Positions 38,012 to 46,190 of a DNA stretch of 64,000 nt are shown in pieces. The translations under genes and the position numbers were made by a program. Source of the DNA: Marinobacter sp. LV10R510-11A (GTDB lineage Bacteria > Pseudomonadota > Gammaproteobacteria > Pseudomonadales > Oleiphilaceae). Below the pieces are notes generated by a model, which saw only the letters and a list, made by a program, of their open reading frames with translations, was not told the DNA's origin and did not search any database. The stretch lies in contig NZ_LT907980.1 of assembly GCF_900215155.1 (NCBI RefSeq), forward strand, positions 1,302,001 to 1,366,000, written 5' to 3'. Within the stretch, counting starts at the first letter, position 1. Every line of letters starts with the position of its first letter.

Positions 38012-38768
38012 GATCAGACGCAGCGGCGGGTATTCCAGGGCGAGACCGTGCCGGCGGATAAGAAGGTCTTCAGCCTGTTCGAGCCGCATACCGACATCAT
38101 CATCAAAGGCGCCAGAGACGTCGCGTTCGGTCACAAGCTGAACCTCACCACTGGCCGCAGTGGGCTCGTGCTTGATGTGGTGATCGAGTCAGGCAACCCG
38201 GCTGCTGATACCGCCCGTTTCCTGCCGATGATGGAGCGGCAGACAACGATCTACGGACGTCCACCGCGCCAGGTCGCCACGGATGGCGGCTATGCCAGCC
38301 AGGAGAACCTGGCGGCGGCCAAGGCGCTGGGCACCAAAGACGTTGCCTCCCATAAAAAGAAGGGGCTCAAGGTCAGTGAGATGGTCAAGAGCCCCTGGGT
38401 GTATCGCAAGCTCAGGCACTTCCGTGCCGGCATCAAGGGCAACATCTCCTGTCTGAAGCGTGCCTATGGTCTGTCCCGTTGCACCTGGAAAGGACTTGAG
38501 CACTTCAGATCGTACGTCTGGTCTGCGGTGGTCTCGAGAAACGTGCTGTTGCTGGCACGACTGCTTCAGACCTGAACTGGTAGCCGCTGAACAAGAGACA
38601 TATCACGCCAGAATGAGTGGCACGGCCTTCGGCCGTCTGCAGAATGGCCAAAACGATGGCCCCAGAACGAGATGCCGCCCGCTGCAGCTAATGGTAGATT
38701 GACCACCACACGACTGTATAAAATACGATCAGAGGTGGTGCTGGAAATCACTGGTTTCCGTATAGACA
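38012..38768 (+). mobile_element. ISNCY-type transposase remnant
   Basis: C-terminal ~185 residues of a transposase (VFSLFEPHTDIIIKGARDV, GHKLNLTTGRSGLVLDVVIE, ATDGGYASQENLAAAKALG, CLKRAYGLSRCTWKGLEHF), stop at 38573-38575, followed by an AT-rich tail ending in TTTCCGTATAGACACT just before the erpA stop, possibly the right inverted repeat. The 5' half is absent and abuts thiD. Confidence 0.7.
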
Positions 38769-39122
38769 CTAGATAGTGAACGAACTGCCGCAACCACAGG
38801 TTGAGCTGGCGTTCGGGTTCTGCACTACAAACTGGGCTCCTTGTAGCCCCTCCTGATAATCGACCATTGCGCCCACAAGATACTGATAGCTCATCGGGTC
38901 GACCAGCAGACTCATGCCGTCTTTTTGAATCACCGCGTCTTCATCATCTTGCACCTTATCGAACGAGAAGCCGTACTGAAATCCAGAGCAGCCGCCCCCG
39001 GTTACGAACACCCGAAGCTTCAGGTTCTCGTTGCCTTCTTCTTCGACCAATTCACGTACTTTGGACACCGCACTTTCACTGAGAAACAGCGGGATTATCG
39101 TGTGTTCCTGAACTATGCTCAA
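38769..39122 (-). CDS. erpA: A-type Fe-S carrier ErpA
   Basis: A-type carrier of 117 residues. Ligand cysteines are C45 ([12 protein letters not shown]), C109 and C111 (CGCGSSFTI); the pattern [14 protein letters not shown] is typical of ErpA. In E. coli it delivers [4Fe-4S] clusters to isoprenoid and respiratory enzymes. Same strand as the bolA-grxD-mrp-nfu-selO group and probably its distal end, though 112 bp separate it from the Sel1 gene. The ISNCY remnant ends at its stop codon. Confidence 0.92.
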   Translation of the reverse strand: MSIVQEHTIIPLFLSESAVSKVRELVEEEGNENLKLRVFVTGGGCSGFQYGFSFDKVQDDEDAVIQKDGMSLLVDPMSYQYLVGAMVDYQEGLQGAQFVVQNPNASSTCGCGSSFTI

Positions 39123-39234
39123 AATTGCCTCCGGGTACTTTGATATTTGACTGTTGAATTTCTGACTAAAACAATCAACGGTTCCCTAGCCAGTCGTCAT
39201 AGGGCCTTGTTGGGTGGATTGACTGCTTTTTACA

Positions 39235-39585
39235 TCACGTGTTTGGCTGTGCTAAACGTTGCAAATGTTTTTGAGCGATGGGATCGCCCTGCTCTGCTGC
39301 AAGACGATACCAATGGGCCGCCAGGGTAATGTCCTGCGCGATACCCGAGCCATTTTCGTAAAGCTCGCCCAGACTGCGATGTGCCAAGGCAAAATTTTGT
39401 TGTGCGGCGAGCTGCATCCAATAAAAAGCGATGGTCTCATCTTTAGGCACTCCACGGCCGCGCAAGTATCGCATCGCCAATAAACGTTGCGCACGGGCGG
39501 AGCCCTGCCCAGCATCGGTTTGTAAGGCCACCACCGATTCTTCCCATGTCAAAAACGCCTTTTTTTCGTTAAGCTCATCAGCCAT
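39235..39585 (-). CDS. Sel1-repeat protein
   Basis: A 116-residue protein with about three Sel1-like (TPR-type) repeats: ARAQRLLAMRYLRGRGVPKD, FALAHRSLGELYENGSGIAQD and a C-terminal LAAHWYRLAAEQGDPIAQKH. No signal peptide, so cytoplasmic. ATG 39585 has AGGAG 8 nt upstream. It lies between selO and erpA and probably acts as a protein-interaction adaptor in the Fe-S operon; partner unknown. Confidence 0.8.
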   Translation of the reverse strand: MADELNEKKAFLTWEESVVALQTDAGQGSARAQRLLAMRYLRGRGVPKDETIAFYWMQLAAQQNFALAHRSLGELYENGSGIAQDITLAAHWYRLAAEQGDPIAQKHLQRLAQPNT

Positions 39586-39672
39586 GCCCATGGCTCCTAT
39601 CGATCTTTTCGTCACGCCTCATAGCGTCTGCGCTCAGGTGGTTTTCGATCAACTTTTCCGTTACTTTTTGGG

Positions 39673-41427
39673 TCATGACGAGCAGCTATAGTATGACGAC
39701 CCGCCAACGTCGAAGAACTCCAACGGCTTCAGCCGATAGTATTTCTCCTCTACGTCTTTCGATTGCTCGGCGTATGGCTGCGTCATGACGTCCTGCAGTT
39801 CTCGCACTAGAGAGTAGTTACCGGCAGCTGCTTGCTGATACGCAGGCACAACGAACCACTCCCGCAAACTGTATTTCGGGTTGACGAGTTTCATCTGTTG
39901 AGAGAGCTCCTCACGAGCGCGCGGCGCAGTTGCAGTTGCAGTTGCGTCGGTTGTGCTGACAATGCCGGCAAGCGTTTTCCATTTTGTGAGCCACTCCGCC
40001 CAACGCCTGTCCATGCCTTCGAGGTCTGTTTCAAAAGCTGAGCCTTTGTAAAAGCTTTTTTTGAGTAGGCCAATGTCGTCGGGCACCGTCGAGAGCTGGC
40101 GAAAGAACATGGTGTAATCAACAGGTGTTTGCACCATCAGCGTTGCGAGCTCACTGAACAAGGCCGCGTGAAAAGTGGCAAGTCCGAGTTTGGCAGCCCA
40201 CATCTTTTCCATCTGTGTTTGCATCACCTTCGGAAAGTCACTTTGAATCTCGTCGAGCTCAAGCAGGCAGTCCTGGTTCGCCGTCAGCAACGGGCGCAAC
40301 GCCGAACAAAACGTGTGAAAATTGCGTTCTGCCGCCATCGGTTGGTTCAGGAACGAGAAGTGATGTCCGCCACCCGTCCATGGCTGGTACTGCGGATCAA
40401 ATACATCGCAGAATCCGAAGGGGCCGTAGTCGAGTGTGAAACCGCCGGCGGCACAGTTATCACTGTTGAAGTTGCCTTGGCAGTAGCCGACACGAATCCA
40501 GTTCGCCACAAGCGATGTGAGTCGGCCGCGGAACTCCCGCGCAAGCAACACCACTTTTTCGGTGGTTGCCAGGTTCTGGTCGATGACGTCACCGTACTCA
40601 CGATCAATCAAGTGCAACACAATCTTCTCAAGCTCCTCCATCGCTTGAGGATGTTCCTTCTTGCGCGCACGGCGACCGAAGAGTTCCAGTTGGCCAACTC
40701 GAATAAACGAAGGTGCGACCCGCGTCGAGATGGCGACTGCCTCCGATACAAGCGTGTCTGGATTCGTCGAGCGTGAGCCCTCCGAATACCACGGCCGCTT
40801 GACCTTCTCCGTTTTTGACACGTACAAACTCAGTGACCGTGACGTTGGCACCCCAAGCGCGTGCATGTGCTCCTGCGCCAGAAACTCCCGAACACTAGAC
40901 CGCAGAACGGCCCGCCCGTCCGCACCGCGGCAGTATGGCGTCCGGCCGCCACCTTTTAGCTGCATTTCCCAGCGTTTGCCGTTGATAACGGCCTCGAGCA
41001 CTGACATTGCGCGACCGTCGCCGTACCCGTTGCCAGTTTGGAACGGGCACTGTTGGGTGTATTCGGTGCCGTAGATGGATAGTGCGTAGCCACACGCCCA
41101 ACCAACCTTGCGCATCGGCTCCGGAACGTTCTCAAGGTCGCCGGAGAACACGCGAACGAAGTCAGTCGACTGCGCCATGCTGTCGGCGAAGCCCAGTTCG
41201 CGGAACAGGTTTTTACTGTGCGCGACGTACTCGGGGTTTTCGATTGGCGTGGGATTGACGGGAACATAGTGGCCCGTGAAGACTTGTCGCGGGGCGTGAT
41301 CGTCTCCGTTTACAGTCGCGTCAGGGTCGCAGTTGAGGGAATCCATGAGCGAATAATTTGCCAACGTCGCAAGATCGTCGAGGGTCGAAACTAAAGCGGC
41401 GGTTTTCTGGGGCGGTCGCTTTATCAC
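39673..41427 (-). CDS. selO: Protein adenylyltransferase SelO
   Basis: Pseudokinase-fold enzyme of 584 residues that transfers AMP from ATP to proteins; in E. coli its reported targets include glutaredoxin. Signature blocks: [59 protein letters not shown] and [13 protein letters not shown]. The C-terminus ends SYYSCSS, with cysteine at the place where some eukaryotic SelO proteins have selenocysteine. The ATG overlaps the nfu stop by 4 bp. Linkage to a CGFS glutaredoxin gene fits a redox role. Confidence 0.92.
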   Translation of the reverse strand: MIKRPPQKTAALVSTLDDLATLANYSLMDSLNCDPDATVNGDDHAPRQVFTGHYVPVNPTPIENPEYVAHSKNLFRELGFADSMAQSTDFVRVFSGDLENVPEPMRKVGWACGYALSIYGTEYTQQCPFQTGNGYGDGRAMSVLEAVINGKRWEMQLKGGGRTPYCRGADGRAVLRSSVREFLAQEHMHALGVPTSRSLSLYVSKTEKVKRPWYSEGSRSTNPDTLVSEAVAISTRVAPSFIRVGQLELFGRRARKKEHPQAMEELEKIVLHLIDREYGDVIDQNLATTEKVVLLAREFRGRLTSLVANWIRVGYCQGNFNSDNCAAGGFTLDYGPFGFCDVFDPQYQPWTGGGHHFSFLNQPMAAERNFHTFCSALRPLLTANQDCLLELDEIQSDFPKVMQTQMEKMWAAKLGLATFHAALFSELATLMVQTPVDYTMFFRQLSTVPDDIGLLKKSFYKGSAFETDLEGMDRRWAEWLTKWKTLAGIVSTTDATATATAPRAREELSQQMKLVNPKYSLREWFVVPAYQQAAAGNYSLVRELQDVMTQPYAEQSKDVEEKYYRLKPLEFFDVGGSSYYSCSS

Positions 41428-42059
41428 AAGGGCTCCTTATGGCGCGGGTAGAAAGGTTGCTTTCCTGCTGCGTGGTCGGTCACATCGATAACCTCTTCGA
41501 TTTCCGGGGCGACTCTTTTGAGCATGACTTCGAATCCCTGCCTCAGAGTTACCTGAGAGGAAGCGCATCCCTGGCAGCCTCCGCTCATGGTGATAGACAG
41601 TTTCCCTTGCCGGACCTCCACAATAGAAATTTTTCCACCATGATTAGCAATTGAACGATTGACCTCTTTATCCAGGAGTTCCTGAACAGCCGTAGCGAGC
41701 TCTGCATCGGATCTTCCTTGCGTGCGGTTACCAACAGGCATCTCCAGGATCGCCGGCACGCCCGTCCGCAGTTGCGTACGGATGGCCATTCCGATATCTG
41801 CTTTCAGCCCTGACCACGAGGCGGCTGGCTCCTTGCACACGGTTACCACGCTATCGGCAATGAGCAGGTTAGCCACGCCAGGGAGTGCGAACAGTTGCTC
41901 GCCGAGCGGCGAACCAACGGCTCGTTCTTTGTTGCCAAAAAAGAACGGGCCGCCGGGATGCAAGCTACGGCTGACGATGAACTTACACGTATCGGGGTCG
42001 GCGAGCGAAGACTCTGCGCGAATACTGACCGGCTGATCCGCAAGCAGGACATCAGACAT
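41424..42059 (-). CDS. Nfu1-like Fe-S scaffold/carrier
   Basis: A 211-residue protein with an Nfu N-terminal domain ([56 protein letters not shown]) and a C-terminal NifU-like domain with C162-x-x-C165 ([18 protein letters not shown]). This is the layout of mitochondrial NFU1 rather than of E. coli NfuA, whose A-type N-terminus is instead found fused to SufT at 32654. ATG 42059 overlaps the mrp stop by 8 bp. Confidence 0.88.
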   Translation of the reverse strand: MSDVLLADQPVSIRAESSLADPDTCKFIVSRSLHPGGPFFFGNKERAVGSPLGEQLFALPGVANLLIADSVVTVCKEPAASWSGLKADIGMAIRTQLRTGVPAILEMPVGNRTQGRSDAELATAVQELLDKEVNRSIANHGGKISIVEVRQGKLSITMSGGCQGCASSQVTLRQGFEVMLKRVAPEIEEVIDVTDHAAGKQPFYPRHKEPL

Positions 42060-43299
42060 TTTCAACATCGCTCGCTGCAGCGCTGGCACCCAAGGCACGC
42101 AGGTTGTTAAACGTATATATCCCGCTGTTATGGCCGTCGTTCCAATCGAATTTGATGGCGTAGTTACCTATGCTCACGATCTGTCGCGGCGCCACATCAT
42201 GGCGTATTGTCTTTGGATCGAGTAGCTTGCGTCCGCTCATTTCCTCGACACACAGGGCGCAGTGGCACGCCAGGCGCAGATCGCGGACGTCAAAGTCGTC
42301 GCGATGACCGTCCTCCCAGAGGATGGATAACGTGCGCGGATCGCGGCGCAGTAAACCGATCGGGGTGTTCTGCGATCCAGCAGGCTGCGCCGCACCTTCC
42401 GCCCAGTCAGGGGCCCCCTCGTTGCTATCCCACGTCCAGACAAACGGCTTCAGCACCGTGACCGACTCGTTGAGCTGCTCCGCAAGCGCCGTGGCGATGG
42501 TGGCATACACCTTGGCGCTGACCGACGCTGGTTGCTGTGCCACTATCGGGCGACCTTCATCACCGCTGGTAACGACATCGGCATCGAGAGGTAAGGCACC
42601 CAGAAACGGGACGCCAAGCTCCTGGCCCATCTGTTCTCCACCGCCGTGACGGAAAATATCCGTGTTCTCGCCGCAGTGAGGACAGGTAAAGGTGCGCATG
42701 TTCTCGACGAGCCCAAGAATCTTGACTTGCACCTTCTCGAACATTCGCAAGCCTCGGCGGGCAATTTTGAGGCTCACGGCCTGTGGTGTCGTTACGATCA
42801 CCACACCCGACAGCGGCATACTCTGTGCCAGCGTCAACTGGACGTCGCCGGTGCCGGGTGGAAGGTCAAGAATCAGGTAATCCAGCGACCCCCATTGCAC
42901 GCCGTCGACGAACATTTTCAGGTATTTTCCTACCATCGGCCCGCGTAAAACAGCCGGCTGGTCATCGTTGGTGAGCATCGCCATCGACACTACCTTCAGG
43001 CCATGCCCCTCCGCAGGGATCATCTTGCCACTCTGGGTCGTCGTTGGCTTCTCACCGGTTGCGATGCCGAGCATACCGGGAATACTAGGGCCAAGAATGT
43101 CGGCGTCTACGATTCCGACGCGCGCCCCAAGCTGCTGCAGTGCCAGCGCCAAGTTCACACTCACCGTGGATTTTCCGACGCCGCCCTTGCCACTTCCGAC
43201 GGCGATGATATGCCGTATCCCGGGCAGCTTATCGGCGCTAGCAGCCGACCGGGATGACGCGTCAGGCGCGTTAGATTGATTACGGTCAGTGGTCTGCAT
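42052..43299 (-). CDS. mrp: Mrp/ApbC Fe-S carrier ATPase with C-terminal DUF971
   Basis: P-loop Fe-S carrier of 415 residues from ATG 43299 (AAGGAAC upstream). Deviant Walker A GKGGVGKS at 37-44, DADILGPSIPGML, DLPPGTGDVQLT and the cluster CxxC (C206, C209). The C-terminal ~90 residues are a DUF971 domain (LSILWEDGHRDDF, LACHCALC with C345, C347, C350; IVSIGNYAIKFDWNDGHNSGIY). The N-terminal DUF59 domain that most long Mrp proteins and plant HCF101 have is missing, but a DUF59 protein is encoded in the suf operon. Confidence 0.9.
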   Translation of the reverse strand: MQTTDRNQSNAPDASSRSAASADKLPGIRHIIAVGSGKGGVGKSTVSVNLALALQQLGARVGIVDADILGPSIPGMLGIATGEKPTTTQSGKMIPAEGHGLKVVSMAMLTNDDQPAVLRGPMVGKYLKMFVDGVQWGSLDYLILDLPPGTGDVQLTLAQSMPLSGVVIVTTPQAVSLKIARRGLRMFEKVQVKILGLVENMRTFTCPHCGENTDIFRHGGGEQMGQELGVPFLGALPLDADVVTSGDEGRPIVAQQPASVSAKVYATIATALAEQLNESVTVLKPFVWTWDSNEGAPDWAEGAAQPAGSQNTPIGLLRRDPRTLSILWEDGHRDDFDVRDLRLACHCALCVEEMSGRKLLDPKTIRHDVAPRQIVSIGNYAIKFDWNDGHNSGIYTFNNLRALGASAAASDVENV

Positions 43300-43431
43300 G
43301 GTTAAGTTCCTTGTATTTTCAATTAACGGGGGAGAAAGTGGCTTTGATCTCTGCCGCCAAAATAACAACCAACCCCAATTCATACGCTTATTGCCCACCA
43401 TCATTTTTGCGAAAGTCGATAAACCTGAAAC

Positions 43432-43518
43432 TCAATAGGTCGGCATCGTGCCGTCGACTTGCAGAGCCCAGGCATGAACGCCACCTGTAAGGTTGCTAAC
43501 GTGGTTAAAACCATGCGG
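43432..43518 (-). pseudogene. Rhodanese-domain C-terminal remnant
   Basis: The last 28 codons of a rhodanese-like domain (HGFNHVSNLTGGVHAW, then MPTY and stop), located just after the glutaredoxin gene. The catalytic-cysteine part is gone. Grx genes are often followed by, or fused to, rhodanese in Fe-S and sulfur-trafficking clusters, so a former sulfur-handling gene seems to have been deleted here. Confidence 0.6.
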
Positions 43519-43587
43519 CCAGTTCTGGTTCTGGTGCAGTCAAGCTTTGCATCGTTGGAAGCCCGCCCCTCACCGGTTTCAATGTCA

Positions 43588-43905
43588 TCAAGCCAGCGCT
43601 GATTGGAGCAATTTCTGCAGTTCACCTTGCTCATACATTTCACGCACAATATCGGCACCACCGACAAACTCGCCCTTAATGTAGAGCTGAGGAATGGTCG
43701 GCCAGTTGCTGTACACCTTGATGCCATCGCGGATTTCCGGATCGGCCAGCACATCGACAGCAGCAAAATCCTGCACGCCGCAGGCATTTAATACCTGCAC
43801 AGTCGTATCAGAAAAACCACACAGCGGAGACTGGGGCTTGCCTTTCATGTAGAGCACGACGTTATCAGTTGTGACCTGACTGAGAATTTTTTCCTGTACG
43901 TTCAT
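43588..43905 (-). CDS. grxD: Monothiol (CGFS) glutaredoxin
   Basis: Grx4/Grx5-type glutaredoxin of 105 residues. CGFS at residues 29-32, NWPTIPQLYIKGEFVGGADI with the cis-proline and GSH-binding residues. CGFS glutaredoxins carry [2Fe-2S] clusters with glutathione and pair with BolA proteins, matching the bolA gene 17 bp upstream in the same operon. Confidence 0.94.
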   Translation of the reverse strand: MNVQEKILSQVTTDNVVLYMKGKPQSPLCGFSDTTVQVLNACGVQDFAAVDVLADPEIRDGIKVYSNWPTIPQLYIKGEFVGGADIVREMYEQGELQKLLQSALA

Positions 43906-43922
43906 TTTTGATTTCTCCGACG

Positions 43923-44171
43923 TTATTTGGTGGCTGGTCGCGCCCAGGTTTGGGGCGTAAAAGTGCGCATAGCCAGCGCGTGAATCTCCGAGCGCATCCG
44001 ATCTCCGAGTGCCAGATAAACCAGTTGATGCTGCTGTATCTTATTTTTGCCGGCAAATTGCTGGCTCACGATGACCGCTTCGAAGTGCTGGCCGTCATCG
44101 CCCTGCACTTCCACATGATCGCAGGTCAGGCCATTCATGATGTAGTCTCTTAGTTTATTCGCTGTCAGCAT
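43923..44171 (-). CDS. BolA-family protein
   Basis: A BolA/IbaG-type protein of 82 residues (TCDHVEVQGDDGQHFEAVIV, KNKIQQHQLVYLALGDRM with the conserved histidine, IHALAMRTFTPQTW). BolA proteins form cluster-bridged heterodimers with CGFS glutaredoxins and help transfer or sense Fe-S clusters. GGAGG lies 6 nt before ATG 44171. First gene of the operon transcribed leftward from operator O3. Confidence 0.92.
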   Translation of the reverse strand: MLTANKLRDYIMNGLTCDHVEVQGDDGQHFEAVIVSQQFAGKNKIQQHQLVYLALGDRMRSEIHALAMRTFTPQTWARPATK

Positions 44172-44227
44172 TTTATCCTCCCAAGGGTTACCAAGGCCTC
44201 ATGACCTTCACCAATACAGCAGGATTA

Positions 44228-44276
44228 TAGTATCGTTCCGAAACTATAATATTGTCAAGATAGTTTAAAAACGCTA
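44228..44276. promoter_or_regulatory. Divergent bolA / marR2 promoter block with operator O3
   Basis: Operator O3, TAGTATCGTTCCGAAACTA (44228-44246), is the best version of the motif (halves TAGTATCG and CGAAACTA around TTC). On the plus strand a perfect TATAAT (44245-44250) overlaps its end. On the minus strand TTGACA (44258-44253) drives the bolA operon with O3 over its -10 region. The 49-bp block matches 28116-28164 at 42 positions, reversed in orientation. Confidence 0.78.
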
Positions 44277-44306
44277 CTGTCAAAACATAACGAAAGGGGG
44301 TTGAAT

Positions 44307-44437
44307 ATGGACAGTCGTGCGATCGCAGATTTGGTCTATCACTTGGGGCGTATCGCGAACGCCGTCCGCCTTCGACACTTTCCATGGCACGACCCGGGGT
44401 ACGGCTTCACAGACAATAAAAAACATCGAAACCCTAG
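44307..44437 (+). pseudogene. Second marR gene, deleted and truncated
   Basis: ATG 44307 opens RAIADLVYHLGRIAN, matching the start of the MarR at 28047 (RANAELVFHLGRIAS). About 27 codons are then missing, and the sequence resumes in another frame with FHGTTRGTASQTIK (compare FHATTRGTASQTIK). After IETLG it is cut by the IS5-family element at 44438. The cysteine tail is lost, so no regulator is made from this copy. Confidence 0.8.
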
Positions 44438-45035
44438 GGGCTGTTGACGTTTTCGCATAAGGTATTGAATAAAAAAGGAAAATGGTTGTTGCTGTTCAAA
44501 AATCTGGTCAGTGAACCGGATACTGAGTGGGAATTTATTGATGGCAGCTATGTAAAAGCTCATCAGCATAGCGCGGGCGCAAGAGGTGCTGACTCGCAAG
44601 CTATCGGTAAAAGTCGCGCCGGAAATACAACAAAAATTCATTTGGCAGTCGATAGTTACGGCTTACCGATTGAGTTTACAGTGACTGGCGGCGAGATCCA
44701 TGACAGCACGGCGGCAAGCGAATTAATTGAACCATTACCGCCGGCTAAAGCCGTGGTAGCGGACAAAGGTTATGACAGTGGAAAGATTCGCGAACAGATT
44801 AAAAACAAAGGTGCCAACGCCGCGATTCCAAGAAGGTCAAATTCGGTCATAGGTAATGCGGATATGGATTGGTCGTTATATCGCCACCGTCATTTGGTGG
44901 AAAATGCGCTTGCACGCTTGAAACATTTTCGTGGGCTGGCGACGCGCTATGACAAATTGAAACGCAACTATCAGAGCGGCGTCGCCATGGCTTGTGGTTT
45001 TTATGGTTGCCGATGTAATGAAACGTCAACAGACC
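44438..45035 (+). mobile_element. IS5-family element with internal 5' deletion
   Basis: Terminal inverted repeats GGGCTGTTGACGTTT (44438-44452) and GGTCTGTTGACGTTT (reverse of 45021-45035) match at 14 of 15 bases, and CTAG flanks both ends (44434-44437, 45036-45039), the usual target of this group. The element is only 598 bp: the first part of the transposase is missing, and the left repeat runs almost directly into the second half. Confidence 0.85.
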
Positions 45036-45211
45036 CTAGTCAGATGGTATCGAATTATGTGAGTTTGGAATGGATATCGAGACAGCTGGGCCACTCTGAT
45101 ACCAGCATGGTGAAAAAGCACTACGCTAAATGGATTCCGGACGACTCACCAAAAATGGCAGCAAAAATTTCTCAACAACTTGGTTTTATTGTGGACAGTA
45201 GCGGACAGTGA
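44444..45211 (+). pseudogene. IS5-family transposase (partial) fused in frame to integrase C-terminus
   Basis: A 255-residue open frame. Its first ~195 residues are the DDE part of an IS5-type transposase (FIDGSYVKAHQHSAG, TKIHLAVDSYGLPIEFTVTG, VADKGYDSGKIREQIK, HLVENALARLKHFRGLATRYD). It should end LWLPM-stop, but a T run one base short (five T near 45000) carries it through the IS end into the last ~55 residues of a phage-type integrase (SLEWISRQLGHSDTSMVKKH with the catalytic histidine and tyrosine). Neither protein is complete. Confidence 0.8.
45040..45211 (+). pseudogene. Integrase C-terminal end at tRNA-Ser
   Basis: The last part of a tyrosine-recombinase gene: NYVSLEWISRQLGHSDTSMV, then a HYAKWIP segment with the active-site tyrosine. 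Its stop is 77 bp from the 3' end of tRNA-Ser, the classic place of an island integrase. The rest of the gene was lost at the IS5 junction. Confidence 0.75.
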
Positions 45212-45287
45212 AATCTCAATCTAGGCCCAAATTAGGCCCAAAAAAAAATAACCCATGAATTTCTTTAATAAAATCAGGGGTTTAAAT

Positions 45288-45378
45288 TGGCGGAGAGAGA
45301 GGGATTCGAACCCTCGAAACGCTATTAACGTTTACACGCTTTCCAGGCATGCGCCTTCAGCCACTCGGCCACCTCTCC
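45288..45378 (-). tRNA. tRNA-Ser (anticodon GGA)
   Basis: On the minus strand: acceptor start GGAGAGG, D-arm GGCCGAGTGGCTGAAGGC, anticodon loop CTGGAAA (GGA), long variable arm as in class-II tRNAs, T-arm GGGTTCGAATCCC and encoded CCA. It decodes TCC and TCT. The adjoining integrase end shows it is an island attachment site. Confidence 0.95.
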
Positions 45379-45588
45379 AATAACCTGTTTCAAATCAGCC
45401 ATATCGTCGCTCATTTGAGGGCGCAAACTTTAATCGTTTTGGCGGCGCTTGGCAACTCTCTTACGATAAATCCCGGCAAAATTTCCGGTTTATGCCAATA
45501 TTAATGCGTATGGTGCTCGCCCCTCTCGTTGCTAGTACCATGGTATATCTAATCTGTTCAGCATGTTAACCAAGCTTGGAGGCTAGCC

Positions 45589-46119
45589 ATGCTCATGAAA
45601 TCGGAACAATCGACCCTGCTGCTGATAGACGTTCAAGAAAGGCTAATGCCGGCGATTACTCACGGCCAGGAGGTGGTAAGCCGGTGCGTAACCCTCGCCA
45701 CAATTGCTGGGCTTTTGGATATACCGGTTCTGGCCACCGAGCAGTTACCAGAAAAGCTGGGGCCCAACGTGGAGGCCGTTAAGGAGCTTTGCCACCAGAC
45801 ATTGGCAAAACACCATTTCGACGCCTGCCCCGACGGGTTGGTTGATAGTCTTCCTGAAGGCCGGCAACACATAATTATTGCCGGCTGCGAAACTCATGTA
45901 TGCATGATGCAGACTGCGCTCAGCCTGATTGACGCAGGCTATAAGGTTTGGGTTGTTGCAGATGCGACGGGATCACGGAATGAATTCGACCGGGATGTTG
46001 CACTTGACCGGCTCAGCCATAGCGGCGCACGCATTGTCACTGTAGAAATGGTAGCGTTTGAATGGATGCGGCACTGCAAACACCCTGCGTTCCGCGACGT
46101 TCAGATGTTGATTAAGTAG
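45589..46119 (+). CDS. Isochorismatase-family (cysteine) hydrolase
   Basis: A 176-residue hydrolase with the isochorismatase fold. The catalytic triad is recognisable: D14 in LLIDVQERLM, a lysine in KHHFDACP, and the nucleophile cysteine in IAGCETHVCMMQTAL. Resembles the YcaC-like group, substrate unknown. GGAGG precedes ATG 45589. First chromosomal gene after the tRNA; 207 bp between them hold nothing recognised. Confidence 0.87.
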   Translation: MLMKSEQSTLLLIDVQERLMPAITHGQEVVSRCVTLATIAGLLDIPVLATEQLPEKLGPNVEAVKELCHQTLAKHHFDACPDGLVDSLPEGRQHIIIAGCETHVCMMQTALSLIDAGYKVWVVADATGSRNEFDRDVALDRLSHSGARIVTVEMVAFEWMRHCKHPAFRDVQMLIK

Positions 46120-46190
46120 TCGCAAACCCGCTCATCCACTCGCAGCTTTGCGTCGTAATGAACGTCTCGACTTGTATTAAAGAGGCACAC

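Noticed and set aside
39925..39952. GTTGCA triplet repeat inside selO
   Set aside because: A short in-frame repeat giving Thr-Ala residues in a linker; no sign of phase variation.
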